64,000 nt of DNA from Corella eumyota (Eukaryota; Chordata; Ascidiacea; Phlebobranchia; Corellidae): the NCBI GenBank assembly GCA_963082875.1, contig OY720097.1:2232001-2296000 (forward strand), read 5' to 3'. This document shows positions 1 to 10,144 of the stretch, one piece after another (position 1 is the first letter of the stretch; each line of letters begins with the position of its first letter). Under the pieces are notes generated by a model. It saw only the letters and a list, made by a program, of their open reading frames with translations, made no database searches and was not told the origin of the DNA. The position numbers were made by a program, and so were the translations under genes.

Positions 1-1058
1 GCCCATCTGACGTGTCTTTTAATATTGTTACCGAAGCAAACTTACTTGTTTACTGCGAGAACACTGCTCTGACTATGTCGACGACAGGCCGTCGTATCAC
101 CAAACTAATCTTTTCCGTTTTCTTATTATTGTTTCATTTTTTTACAGTTTTTGACTATTTTTCACACCTATTCTAGGCCCTCTTTAACCTTTTTCGAACC
201 AAAATTAATGAAAAATTAAACCCAAATTTAAAACCTAAAACCTTTCTTGAAACCCAAAATCGCACACACCAGACACCAGAGGCGTAAGCGGTCAGAAAGG
301 GGGGCAAAACATGTTAGGGATCAGGTAATTCGCTCAAAATTATCTGAGAGTATGTAAGAAACATTATATTTTTTGCCATTACCGCTTAAGCTTTACTTCG
401 TATTATATTGTGTCGCTCGTATTTGTATGTGTTATTGCTATTGTAATGTTTTCTACTACTAAAAAAATAAAATAAAAATGTTAAAAATCAAATAAAAAAT
501 ATGACACTGTATATTTTTTTTTCACTTTTAAAAAATAATTAGTAGATTGTATTTTTCTTTATGCTTATATCGTGTGTTTTTTTTCATTTTTGTTACCCAG
601 GGCTCTCCTTTAGCTACGATGATGTAGCTTATTGTGCATAAGCTAACACAATTAAATTTAACTATTTCACATTAGGTGGGAATTATTTTTGTTATCGTTT
701 CTTGATTTCATCGAAACCTTATATTAACTCCTATTTTGATATGTCTTTTAATCTTAAACTTGTTTTTAAAATCTGAGGTTTGTTTTTGACATGGGATTTG
801 ATTCTTTGTTTTTCCTTTTAATTAGTTATCTTATGCCTTCCTACAAGCAGTTGTATTTTTGAAATTTGAAATTTTTACGTTTTTGGCTTTATCGTTTGAC
901 TTTTGTAAGAAATTGCCGTATAATATAATTATACAGTGAATTCACCTGCGTGGTTAATTTAAGAAATTCTTACCAGCAGCAAAGTTATTAGCTAGTTAGG
1001 AATTAACTGTCTTTAACTATTCAAAAACCTTCCGATTGGGTCGACGAAGACCGCTACA
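1..1058 (+). mobile_element. 3' part of a gag-only Ty3/gypsy-type LTR element (cut by window edge)
   Basis: The first 1058 bases match 12444-13501 almost base for base, so this is the tail of a second copy of the element at 9450-13501. It ends in a 436-base LTR (623-1058) that starts TGTAGC and finishes TACA, followed by the short direct repeat ATAT. The rest of the element lies left of the window. The copy is part of the large segmental duplication and did not insert independently: flanking DNA is shared as well. It is a fossil fragment. Confidence 0.85.
623..1058 (+). repeat. LTR of the gag-only element (partial copy)
   Basis: This LTR is equivalent to the 3' LTR at 13066-13501, with TGTAGC at the start and CTACA at the end. 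It is followed by ATAT, which is also the presumed target-site repeat of the complete copy. Confidence 0.8.
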
Positions 1059-1136
1059 ATATATGCGTTTATTTTTTAAACAAAAATGTTTTTACTTATT
1101 TTATTTCCAACGCTTGTACAAAACATCAACCTCTCA

Positions 1137-1380
1137 TTGCCACTGATAGCGTAGTGTAGTGGTGAAATCACCTGTCTTTACAATTTGAGGTTCTGTGTTT
1201 GGTTTCCACTGCTCTCATGCTGAAGCGCCCCTAAGTAAGGCGATGGCCAATTATAATTTTTAATATTCAAACTGCCAAAGTGAATTCGAGATTGGGTTGG
1301 GGTAACTGATGTTACTTTATGTTCATCATCATAATGAAGTCGAACTCCCCCTATCGAGAATAAAGAAATATAAAGAAAAA
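1137..1380 (+). repeat. tRNA-derived SINE (degenerate)
   Basis: The 5' part is tRNA-like: GTGTAGTGG resembles a pol III A box and GGTTTCCAC is a degraded B box. A body shared with the other copies in this window follows (AACTGCCAAAG, GGGGTAACTGATGTTACT, then a tail near CGAGAATAAAG). A cleaner version of the same insertion lies upstream of the intact PMPCB gene at 29776-30055. This one has lost an internal segment of about 45 bases. Confidence 0.7.
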
Positions 1381-1835
1381 AATAAAATATTAGTAGCAAT
1401 AAGTCACAACGCAGAGTTATGTCATGTTATATTACAACTCTTGTTGCGACGAAAATTTTATTTTGGTTCGTCCTTCGACTTTTCGATTTTTTTGCAACAC
1501 GTTTTCAAATTTAATGAACGTTTAAAAGATAAATTTTATGTTATTATATAATAGTATGATGTTATTATAAGATAAATAGCATATTATTGGGTGTATTTGT
1601 TCGGACTAATACTAGTAACCTACGGTACCAAAAAACTGTTAATTTAATAATCGGTAATCAGATAATAACTGTTGATTTTTCTGGGAAAATATAAATATTC
1701 TGCCCTTACTCTATACCGCGTATTTTTGTTAACTTTTACATACAAAAAATGTTTAATAAAGTAAGCCGTTTTTTAGCAATATTCAATTTTGCCTTTTTAT
1801 GTTTTATTGGATTTTTTTTTAGGTAATAATAAACC

Positions 1836-3297
1836 ATGTCTGCTCTTAATTTAACCCGATTGGCACAGTCCCTTAAAAAATGTGTTCAACCAAGGAATGT
1901 AAGTGTTTTCTTTTACTTTATTGTTAATTTAAAATCACAATAATTAATATATTTTGTTGTTTTTGTTACTTTTTTCTTTAATTTTTTTGGAGGTTTGGAA
2001 ACTACAAGTTATTTATTTTTTAATATAAACTTTATTATCATTTTTTTTTTATTTTTTATTATCAGGTTTTTTCTAAAAAATTTCAATCGACTTAGCCGGC
2101 AACTGTTAACGTAAATACTCCGGAAACGAGGGTCACCAAACTCTCTAACGGACTTCGAGTTGCATCCGAAGATTCAGGATTATCGACTTGTACTGTCGGA
2201 CTTTGGATTGATGCGGGGAGTCGATATGAAACAACTGAAAACAATGGCACTGCTCACTTTCTAGAACATATGGCTTTTAAGGTGTGTTTTTTGTGTTAAT
2301 TTTAGCAACAAATTTTAATTGTTTTTATCCTAGCATTTCCTTGTGTAAATATCTGCATCCTTGATGTAGGAAAGCCAAATGTGCGACCTAAACATAGAGA
2401 AACAACAGATACCCCGACTCAGTCTCGAGTTGCCTGTGGCAGTTTGGTATATTATAGATGACAATTGCCCGATAACTAAGCTGCTGATTGGGTGCTGCTT
2501 CAGCAGGAATTTATTTTGTTTTTAGTGCTTACTCAAGGGCGCTACAACATAAAATCAAAGGAGATCGAACCCAGGACCTCATGTAGTGTTTTGCTTTAGA
2601 AATGTTATACAATTTTTTTTTTCGATTTGTAAAAAAATCTTTGTTACAACAAAAATTATATAACCAACTAAATATTTTATAAAATTTGTTTTTTAGGGAA
2701 CAGCAAACCGAAGTCAACTTGATCTAGAATTAAAAGTGGAAAATATGGGAGCACATTTAAATGCATATACATCTCGCTTAAGTTGTTTAAAACTTATTTT
2801 TTTATATTTTAGCTGTAGAAATTCTGACTGACATTATTCAGAATAGCACACTGGGAGAAGGAGAGATTGAAAGAGAAAGGGGAGTTATTTTGAGAGAGAT
2901 GGAAGAAATTGAACAGAATCAACAGGTATTTTGTTTTAATTTTTATTGCATCAAAAAGCATTATCATTTTTACTTATTGGTTATTTAGTGAAAAAAAATT
3001 GGTGTCAATATAAGCCCAAAGCTTAGCTTATGAGTCTAATTAAAAGTTCCTGTTTTTTTTAAATTCTGAAATAAGGTTTAATTGTTTATTTTCTATAAAT
3101 TTTGTTATTATGATATATATAGTTTATTAAATTTTTCATTGCTTTACCTTAAATTTTGGGTCTGTTCTGTTTGGTAATTTGCATTAATCTTTTTTTTTTT
3201 ATCTTAGCAATCTGCGCAATAACTAACTTACTTAAATATTCTTTAAATTTTAGGAGGTAGTGTTTGATTATCTTCATGCAACAGCCTATCAAGGCAC
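1836..3297 (+). pseudogene. Truncated PMPCB copy 1 (exons 1-5 partial)
   Basis: This is a duplicated 5' portion of the host mitochondrial processing peptidase beta gene whose intact parent is at 30513-35202. Exon 1 (1836-1898) and exon 2 (2066-2281, including the HFLEH zinc-site motif) align fully. Exon 3 survives only as 2697-2777, then runs directly into the end of intron 3. Exon 4 is complete (2813-2925), and exon 5 is reduced to 3254-3297 before homology ends. In exon 2 a Gln codon of the parent is a TAG stop here, and the catalytic domain lacks its second half, so a functional peptidase cannot be made. Intron 2 keeps the parent's SINE. The copy at 18493-19954 shares every one of these defects. 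Confidence 0.9.
2363..2600 (-). repeat. tRNA-derived SINE in PMPCB intron 2 (copy 1)
   Basis: A minus-strand SINE. Read in reverse it starts near the tRNA-like B box (GGTTCGATCTCC) and ends in the body shared with other copies. The same insertion sits at the same intron position in the parent gene (31030-31267) and in pseudogene copy 2 (19020-19257), so it predates the duplications. Confidence 0.75.
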
Positions 3298-3805
3298 AAA
3301 ATTGCATGAAATTTAAAAACTAGTTTGGCAAAATAACAAAAAGAAGTAAGCTAAGTGCATTGGGTATTAGAAGTTGTTTAAATCTTGACCTCTTAAGCTG
3401 TAGTAGAAGGCCTAACTGAATTTAGTTTTTTTAAGGTAACAACAGCAGATAACAATTCGTTAAACATTTTTAAAACATTAGCCCCACTTAGTGCTGAGGT
3501 TTCGTAGTAAGGTAGTTTGTGAGAACTTGATCATTTGCGTGCTTCTGCCATTGATACACAGTTTTTCTAGATTTAAAATAGTTTGGTTTTAAAAGCAGAG
3601 TTTTTTATACTTGAATTAGTTCTAGTTCGTTAAATTTAGTAAACCATTTAAATTTAATTACAAACCATATAAAATGAATATTTTACATAATTGGGTAAAA
3701 ACAATTTTAGGCATATTAGAACTTTTTATCTTTTTTTTAATTGTAACATGTCACTGCAAATAAATAATTTAAGGTAATGTTATTACTCAAAAGTTTTAAA
3801 ATTAC
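3298..3805. other. Non-coding stretch, nothing recognised
   Basis: Between the broken end of the PMPCB fragment and the GTPase fragment I see no open frame, splice-bounded exon or repeat that I recognise. It recurs in copy 2 at 19955-20462. Confidence 0.5.
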
Positions 3806-3927
3806 ATTTGCTCTTAGGTCAGCTTTATTTCCAACCACATAAATACTTGCATTCGAAGTTCCAAATTTTCCTAATTCCCTTAACCAAGTTTTTGTAATTT
3901 ATTAACAAAACTTAACTTTAGCATAAA

Positions 3928-4085
3928 GCAACATTAGTTACCCAGTCTTAAGTTGCCTTTGGCAGTTTGGGTTATTATAAAATATACTAGCCCAATAATA
4001 TGCTGCTAGCTGAGTTCACACCATTAATAGACTTACTCAAGTGCGCTACAGCATGAGAGGAGTGGGAATCGAACCCAAGACCCCT
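3928..4085 (-). repeat. SINE fragment (minus), copy 1
   Basis: Recognisable by the shared SINE body in reverse (TTGCCTTTGGCAGTTTGGG, then CGCTACAGCATGAGAG and GGGAATCGAACCCA, a B box complement). It lies just beyond GTPase exon 4 and is repeated at 20585-20742. A diverged remnant lies at about 24599-24700. Confidence 0.65.
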
Positions 4086-4325
4086 GAAATTAAGGTCCTT
4101 TTAAAAGTAAAATACGTCTACAGTTAAAAAAATTATATTAGAAATGTAAAACTAAAAATACCTAAACTTTCAAAAGTACTCCGGCCTGTTACATCAAACA
4201 CTAAAAAGCAAGCATCAGTTCCACTATAAAGCTCAGTTCTGACATCATAATACTGATTGTCACCCGACAAATCCCATAAATGAACCTTAATTTGGATTAA
4301 AGTTTATTTTCTTTTTTATTCACAG

Positions 4326-4390
4326 AAGTTTTCGATTCACAAATGCTAGACAAATTATATGATTACATAAGTAACGAAATGCTACAATAA
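4326..4390 (+). other. Orphan terminal exon (unknown gene) antisense inside the GTPase intron
   Basis: A strong 3' splice site (long pyrimidine run then CACAG) precedes an open frame encoding roughly VFDSQMLDKLYDYISNEMLQ and a TAA that overlaps an AATAAA polyadenylation signal. It looks like the last exon of a plus-strand gene caught in intron 2 of the minus-strand GTPase fragment. It recurs at 20983-21047 and, diverged, at 25066-25130, where the peptide is conserved. I do not recognise the protein and see no upstream exons. Confidence 0.4.
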
Positions 4391-4792
4391 AATAAGGACA
4401 ATTTTAATTCCATGGTTTAAAACATAAGGTAGAAGATCAATCGTTTAATTATGGTTTTAAAAAATTAAAAAAAAATTCATTAAAAAAATGAACCAAAAAA
4501 TCTATGAACTTATTTTTTTAATATATTTATCTTTAACATTATTACCCTTAGTGGGAGCCCTTCAACAGTTTGAACTTTAAATCCATAATCTACACCCACA
4601 GTGGCATGATAACATTGACTAAATTTGCTCTCACAAAAATGTTTTATGAGACAAGTTTTCCCACATCCTGAATCACCAAGTGCTATAACTAAATGAAAAT
4701 TAATTTAGAATTTTTCCATAACATGCTAGAATTTGTTTTTTCTTCAATGATTTGTAACCTTTTTAGACTGCCAAAAATAAGAATAATTAGGG

Positions 4793-4911
4793 TCATAATT
4801 TGGAATCCCCACTGCTCCGATGTTATAGCGTCTGAGTAAGGCGCTATAAACAGTGTGAGTGAACTCCTGCTAAGCCAACACTTAATCAGCAGCGTAATTT
4901 AACCGGCATTG
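4793..4911 (+). repeat. SINE fragment (plus), copy 1
   Basis: Middle part of the tRNA-derived SINE (GTCTGAGTAAGGCGCTATAAAC, then CACTTAATCAGCAGCGTAATT) inside GTPase intron 1. It recurs at 21450-21568 and at about 25540-25652, where a second SINE has landed beside it. Confidence 0.6.
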
Positions 4912-5070
4912 AGGATTTAACGTTTACACTTATTCGTCACAACCCCATTTTACGTCTAAAACAAGCTCAGTCAAATTACAATATATACCTTTTACCCATA
5001 CAATACTTTCTACAAATTTTTTAACTTTCATCTCGACTTCAGTTGGGGTCCAGTTTAAAAAATTGTCCAT

Positions 5071-6213
5071 TTTCACGAAAACAAATCGAACATGCCGCGT
5101 CCTTGGTTACGTTTTATTGTGACGTATGCTCAGTAGACCATGAAATAGATTAAATAAACTAGGATTTTCGAAAAATTATTTTCTTAAATATGCACTTGTA
5201 TTTACTGATATTACAATATATTAGTGTTTAAAGTGGCAAAATTGGTGAAATTTTAGTAGTTGCGAAACTTGCTAATATGCTGGCACTTACATAACAACTT
5301 ATTCTTTTATTGTTTTTTCAAAATCGAGATATCTCAAAAATATTCATTTTATAAACTGTTTATGTTTATTGCAATGCTAAGAAGAAATAAATGTGTACGT
5401 GATAAAATTAAAGTGTACGTGTGGTATTAAACTTGCCTTGTCCTTGTAAATGTTTATCTGTTAACAAAACGGGCGTTTCCTCTTTTGTTACACAAGGTTA
5501 ATAGGATTGACATACAAGGTTAGTGTGTATTACACTTTTATTTAAAAAAGAAACATTCGACAAAATTATCATTGATATGTATTAACCACAAATTACTTTG
5601 AATTGATTAATATTTTAGATTTAAGTAATTAATTGTTTAGAATGGTTGGTTAAGTATACTTGTACGCACAAGTTTTAAATTCACATTTTTATATGATTTG
5701 ATTCATAATAAATTACTATTAAAATACAAAATTTTGGGACAAGTTTTAACATCCTGTTTTTAAAACAAAAAAAGAATTTAATTTGCATTTTATTCCTCGT
5801 TTGCTGGTTGCACGAAATTAAGCTTGGTCGCTGGAACGATACCGACTAGTTTCCTATATTGGTAAAGATTTCATAAATTGATCAGTTGTTTATTGCAAAA
5901 CTGGTCAGAAAGTAATGTCCAGGCTGATTTGCCTTGTTTTTGTAAAAAATTAATTATTAAAAAAAGCGAATTGACTTGTTGTTTTAAACAAGGCATGAGT
6001 GTGATTGACATACAAGGTTAGTGTTACACTTTCTTTATCTCTGGTAAAACTTTTATTCTACTGTTTTAAATAGGGTTTTTAAGCAAAACCCAATTTTGAA
6101 AAAAAAATTGTTTACTAATAAAACATTGCAATTTTTTGTTTCAACTTTTATTGCCAAAATTCAGATACAACATTTGACAAAGTTGAAGTATTAACCGTGG
6201 TTAACATTGGTTA
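5071..6213. other. Intergenic AT-rich DNA between the GTPase fragment and lectin A1
   Basis: No gene seen. A short motif ATTGACATACAAGGTTAGTGT appears twice (near 5505 and 6004), each time before a TTACACTTT run. The 3' UTR of lectin A1 lies at the right end. The same DNA is at 21728-22870 and, with a deletion, at 26120-26709. Confidence 0.5.
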
Positions 6214-7171
6214 TTATTCCAGATCAAAAAAACAGAAGGGCACTGGAGTATATAAAGAGTCTTGTGGACTGTTAAAAAATCCTTTGAAGGTTCTTTCAGT
6301 ACTCATTTGCACCTGAACAAAACAAGTTAAAAATGTCAGAACTAAAGTAAAGTCACTACATAGGTTTTACAACCACTAACATATAATAAAATACCTATTT
6401 TTATAAAAACTTAATAAAAACTGTGCTTAGATTTTATAACATGTAACGTAAGCTTGTAAAAGTAATTGAATAATTTTTGTAACCAATCATCACCTGAAAT
6501 CCCATTTTGTTATGGCCCGCAGTGTTTTTTGGAAATCCTGGGTGCCACAAAGAGGTTCTTGGGGTCCAAAAATCACCGTTACGAAGTTGAATTCCACCGT
6601 TCTAAAAAAAAAGTTAATGTATTTTACTTTAACTTAGTACGAAGAAAAAACGAGAACAAGAAAAAATTTTAACCTCGTAGCTCGAGCCAAGCCAAACATT
6701 GACAAATTGCCAGTTTCCATTCAAGTAAATGTTCCAATTATTTTGGACGTATTCGTAAAACAAGTCGTACTGCTGCTCCGAAGCAATCTCGGCCATTTTT
6801 CCACCGTGGAATTCACAAATGCCTTCAGCCTGGGCAAAAGTATAACCACCATTACGAACAGTTGTATAGATCAACCTGTAGCACTTGTTATCATACACCA
6901 CACCTTTGCATTTCGGGTTTTCTAGACAAATAAAAAGTACGTGGTTATTAACAGCTTAATTTGTGTACGTTAAGCATGCTGACAAATGTGATACTGCTGT
7001 AAAAATGAACATGTGCAAAGCATTGGTTAACTTGGAATATTTCAACTTAACCTACACAGTTTAAGTTTTTTTGTTAAATTTTTTAAACTTATACTTACCG
7101 CAATAGTTACTTCCATCAACCCATCCAAGACAACCCAACGAGAACACAATAAAAATAACTTTTAAAGACAT
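6214..7171 (-). CDS. Small secreted C-type-lectin-like protein A1
   Basis: Four exons on the minus strand: 7099-7171, 6674-6921, 6494-6601 and 6214-6312, total 528 bases or 175 residues, with all phases matching. Exon 1 encodes a signal peptide (MSLKVIFIVFSLGCLGWVDG). Exon 2 begins with a Cys-rich lead (CKGVVYDNKCYRLI), then the first half of a CTLD-like fold (CEFHGGK, EIASEQQYDLFYEYV). Exon 3 has NGGIQLRNGDFW and AGHNKMGFQ. Exon 4 ends PFCFF. The overall plan is CTLD-like, but the usual WIGL core and the terminal CxxxxxFICE pattern are absent, so sugar or calcium binding cannot be assumed. It is identical or nearly so to A2 at 22871-23828. It is probably extracellular; a defence role is only inference from the family. 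Confidence 0.8.
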
Positions 7172-7208
7172 TTTCCTCAAGTTTTTTCTAAAATACGAAG
7201 TGTATAAG

Positions 7209-7804
7209 CTATTTCCCGTATTATAATATATAAATATTTTGTCTTAAGGTGTTAAGAAAAAAACGAAGACTTTTTGTCTTCTCAATTGCCGGCCTTGTTT
7301 TAAAGCAAATGCGAGCCAGTTTACCGCGCTACTTAATGTAAACGGTCACGTACACAGATGTTAAATGGCTTTTGCATAAAAAAAATGTGTTTGCAAAATT
7401 GGTTAAGTTAAACTCGCCCATTTTCTAAAAAAGTTTAATCATTTACAAAAGTTTATTAGGCAAACGTAATATTAAATCTGTTAAGACATTACAATCATTG
7501 TGTTTTATAAACTCGTACTTCTTTTGAAGAGATTTCTTATTTAAACTCTAGTACATGTAATTTAATTTAGAATTTTTTTATTTTTACAGTCAAATATTTA
7601 TTTACGTATTTTTGGTTTTAATGCTAGCACGGTTGCTTGTTAAAGAATTACTTTACCTCAACCTCAGACACTTGATGTATATTTTTTGTAATCTACAATA
7701 AATCATTACACATACAAGACAACATTCAAAATTAATTTGATTCAACTTTTATTGCCAAAATTCAAATACAACATTTGACAAAGTTGTCATTATTCAAAGT
7801 ATGG
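7209..7804. other. Spacer between lectin genes A1 and B1
   Basis: The left part (to about 7440) is a diverged relative of the repeat at 23867-24240 and 27197-27612 (TGTCTTAAGGTGTTAAGAAAAA, CCGCGCTACTTAATGTAAACGG). The right part matches 27640-28001 ahead of B2. It should contain the A1 promoter and the B1 3' UTR. No separate gene seen. Confidence 0.5.
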
Positions 7805-8793
7805 TTAATGACCAAGTTCGAAATAACAGAACGGAACTGGGCCATGAAGGTTGCTTGATGGGCTGTTATAGAATCCTCTTAAGTTTCTAGCAGGGTTCAA
7901 CCGTACCTTAAATAAATTAAAATATTTTATAAGTACTGTAATTTTACATTTAAAACACTTTTACACACTGTTTAAATACACAAATTACGATATAGAAACA
8001 AGTGGAATCAAACCCCAGATCTTAAAAACTGTAATTTGCCCAACGTACTCTATGTAAAAAGAATTTAACCCAATGTTATATTTATTCATGTATTAAAAAA
8101 TTATATTACAAATTTTTAAATCAATTATTTTACCTGGAATCCCATATAATCATGTCCTGCGCTGTTAGTTGGGAAACCGTGGTGCCACAATTCGTCTCTT
8201 GGGATCCAAAAGTCGCCGCTTGAAAGTAAAATCCCTCCGTTCTAAAAGTAAAAAATCGCATTTAAGACAAAAAATGCCTTAAAACAGATATTGTAGCAAA
8301 TGTTAATTGAGATTACAAAAACTTCGACATTAAAAAAAACAACAACATTTTACTTGGTATTTTGAGTTCAGCCTAATGTTGACATATTGCCAATTTCCAT
8401 CCAAGTAAGTGCTCCAAGTCTCCTGGATGTAGTTGTAGAACAAGTTGTACTGTTGCTCCGAAGCAACCTCAGCCAGTTTTCCACCGTGGAATTCACAAAT
8501 CTCTCTAGACTGTGCCAAGGTAAACCCGCTTCTAGGAGCAACTGTCTGAATCAACCTGTAGCACTTGTTATCATACACCACACCTTTGCATTTTGGTTGT
8601 TCTAAACAGAAGCAATTACGTGGTTAGATAAAAGAATAAGCTTTGTATAGGGAATTAAATAGATATTGTAAGTATGTTAAAATATAGATCAATATTAGTT
8701 TAAGTAAGTGAAATTAGATTTAAACTTACCGCACCCTCCGTGCACCAAACCGACACAGACCAAGGCAAATGTGACAATAAGTTTTAAAGACAT
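7805..8793 (-). CDS. Small secreted C-type-lectin-like protein B1
   Basis: Four minus-strand exons: 8730-8793, 8354-8601, 8134-8241 and 7805-7906, total 522 bases, 173 residues, phases consistent. The signal peptide is MSLKLIVTFALVCVGLVHG. The mature part starts GGCEQPKCKGVVYDNKCYRL and continues CEFHGGKLAEVASEQQ, then exon 3 (GDFWIPRDELWHHGF, AGHDYMGFQ) and exon 4 ending PVPFCYFELGH. Exons 2 and 3 have exactly the same lengths as in A1, showing common descent, yet the proteins differ clearly, so A and B are distinct subfamilies. Its closest relative is B2 at 28002-28993. It is probably a secreted protein with a CTLD-like fold; the ligand is unknown. Confidence 0.8.
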
Positions 8794-9449
8794 TTCGTTA
8801 AAATTTTTCTAAAAAAAGATTTAAAGTTAAGTTTTGCAGTAAATCAAAAATACGAAAAACACAATTAGTCTTCAGTACACTTTCTTTAACTAATAGTTGG
8901 TTAAACAACTAGTAAAGTGGCAGTTATGACTTTTCGTAAGCCAACAACTGCATTTAGATGTAAGTTTAGGTCGGTATTTATAGGCAATTTTTAATCCGAA
9001 ATGTAACTGTCTGCTGACATTTCATAAACATACATATGAACTATTTTAATTAAAATCGGTTTAGTCTGTCATTTTTGGAGATAACCTTAGTCACCGTGCG
9101 CTATTGTTATTATTAAAAGGGATTAAAGTTATTAAAGGTTTTAAAGGGATTAAAAAAATCTATTAAAAAAATCTACTGTAAATAAAACAAACACGATTTC
9201 AAGAAAACCCACCGGTTTAATCTAGATAAGCCGATTTATTTTGCAACTTACAAGAAATTTCGGCAATGAATTTTTAAAAATACCGGATTTTTATATTATT
9301 AGTTCCAAGAAATCTTTCTTTAAGCAAAAAAGAGGTAGATCTTATTTCAATTTCCTAGTATCGGATTAGGATAAATTTTTTTAGAATCAAGTTCACCAAA
9401 AGTTGCTCACGTTTTTTGGCCATTCAGTAATAGCTTTATTTAATGATAT
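8794..9449. other. Upstream region of lectin B1
   Basis: This stretch aligns with 28994-29665 upstream of B2 (CTTCAGTACACTTTCTTTAAC, GACATTTCATAAACATACATATG). It is the likely promoter area and ends exactly at the LTR element. The empty-site version of this junction is seen near 29660. Confidence 0.55.
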
Positions 9450-9884
9450 TGTAGCTTATTGTGCATAAGCTAACCTTTCACAATTAAATTTAACTATTTC
9501 ACATTTGGTGGGAATTATTTTTGTTATCGTTTCTTGATTTCATCAAAACCTTATATTAACTCCTATTTTGATATGTCTTTTAATCTTAAACTTGTTTTTA
9601 AAATCTGAGGTTTGCTTCTGACATGGGATTCGATTCTTTATTTTTCCATTTAATTAGTTATCTTATGCCTTCCTACAAGCAGTTGTATTTTTGGAATTTG
9701 AAATTTTTACATTTTTGGCTTTATCGTTTGACTTTTGTAAGAAATTGCCGTATAATATAATTATACAGTGAATGCGTGGTTAATTTAAGAAATCCTTACC
9801 AGCAGCAAAGTTATTAGCTAGTTAGGAATTAACTGTCTTTAACTATTCAAAAACCTTCCGATTGGGTCGACGGAGACCGTTACA
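9450..9884 (+). repeat. 5' LTR of the gag-only element
   Basis: It starts TGTAGCTTATTG and ends GACCGTTACA, followed directly by the tRNA-Trp primer-binding site. It differs from the 3' LTR by about eleven substitutions and two small indels by eye, near 2.5 percent. Confidence 0.8.
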
Positions 9885-10144
9885 AATTGGTGACCCCGAC
9901 GTGATTAAAGTGTGAGAATTCTAACAATCGGGACTTGTAGCACCTGGCTCACGCTGTGAACATAGCAAAATTTTGGACTATAAATCACCGTTTCGTGGAT
10001 TTACTGTCTTATACCAGCAAACCCGTGTTGACCATACTAACAAGAAAATCTTCGTCAACGAACAAAAAGTACCCTTTTTTGTGTTTTTATTAAGATACAT
10101 TTTGGTGTTTTATTTAGTGTATAATTTTATTGTTTTTAACGAAT

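Larger units (their letters stand above)
3806..5070 (-). pseudogene. 5' fragment of a DNAJC27/Rab-like small GTPase gene, copy 1
   Basis: Four minus-strand exons encode the first part of a small GTPase. Exon 1 is 4989-5070 with an ATG and MDNFLNW. Exon 2 (4546-4688) carries the P-loop GDSGCGKT and a VGVDYGF switch I-like segment. Exon 3 (4162-4285) holds the WDLSGD switch II, in the DxxG position. Exon 4 (about 3806-3891) has the NKAD base-recognition motif. The closest family I recall is DNAJC27/RBJ, in which a Rab-like domain precedes a J domain. No J domain or later exon follows, and the exon 4 acceptor reads CAAAA where copy 3 has CAG, so correct splicing looks lost. Phases across exons 1-3 are consistent. 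The parent gene is not in this window. Confidence 0.75.
1..7208. repeat. Segmental duplication, copy 1
   Basis: This stretch corresponds to 12444-23866 in the same orientation. Offset is 12443 up to about position 1732 and 16657 afterwards, because copy 2 contains a 4.2-kb LTR element. Reading both copies I noticed only about four differences (near 735, 4345, 5029 and in a T run near 7185). The match stops abruptly after the signal-peptide exon of the lectin gene, near 7208. The unit carries an LTR tail, a SINE, a PMPCB fragment, a GTPase fragment and lectin gene A1. Both recent tandem duplication and an assembly duplication would look like this. Confidence 0.95.

Noticed and set aside
1309-1551. 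80-codon frame (and its copy at 13752-13994)
   Set aside because: It lies in the SINE and its AT-rich flank, is absent from the cleaner parent copy near 30000, and has no coding features.
6707-6925. Open frame on the plus strand across lectin A1 exon 2 (also 8387-8605, 23364-23582, 28583-28801)
   Set aside because: These are antisense shadows of the lectin exon; the minus-strand frame has splice sites, a signal peptide exon and conserved Cys, the plus strand has none.
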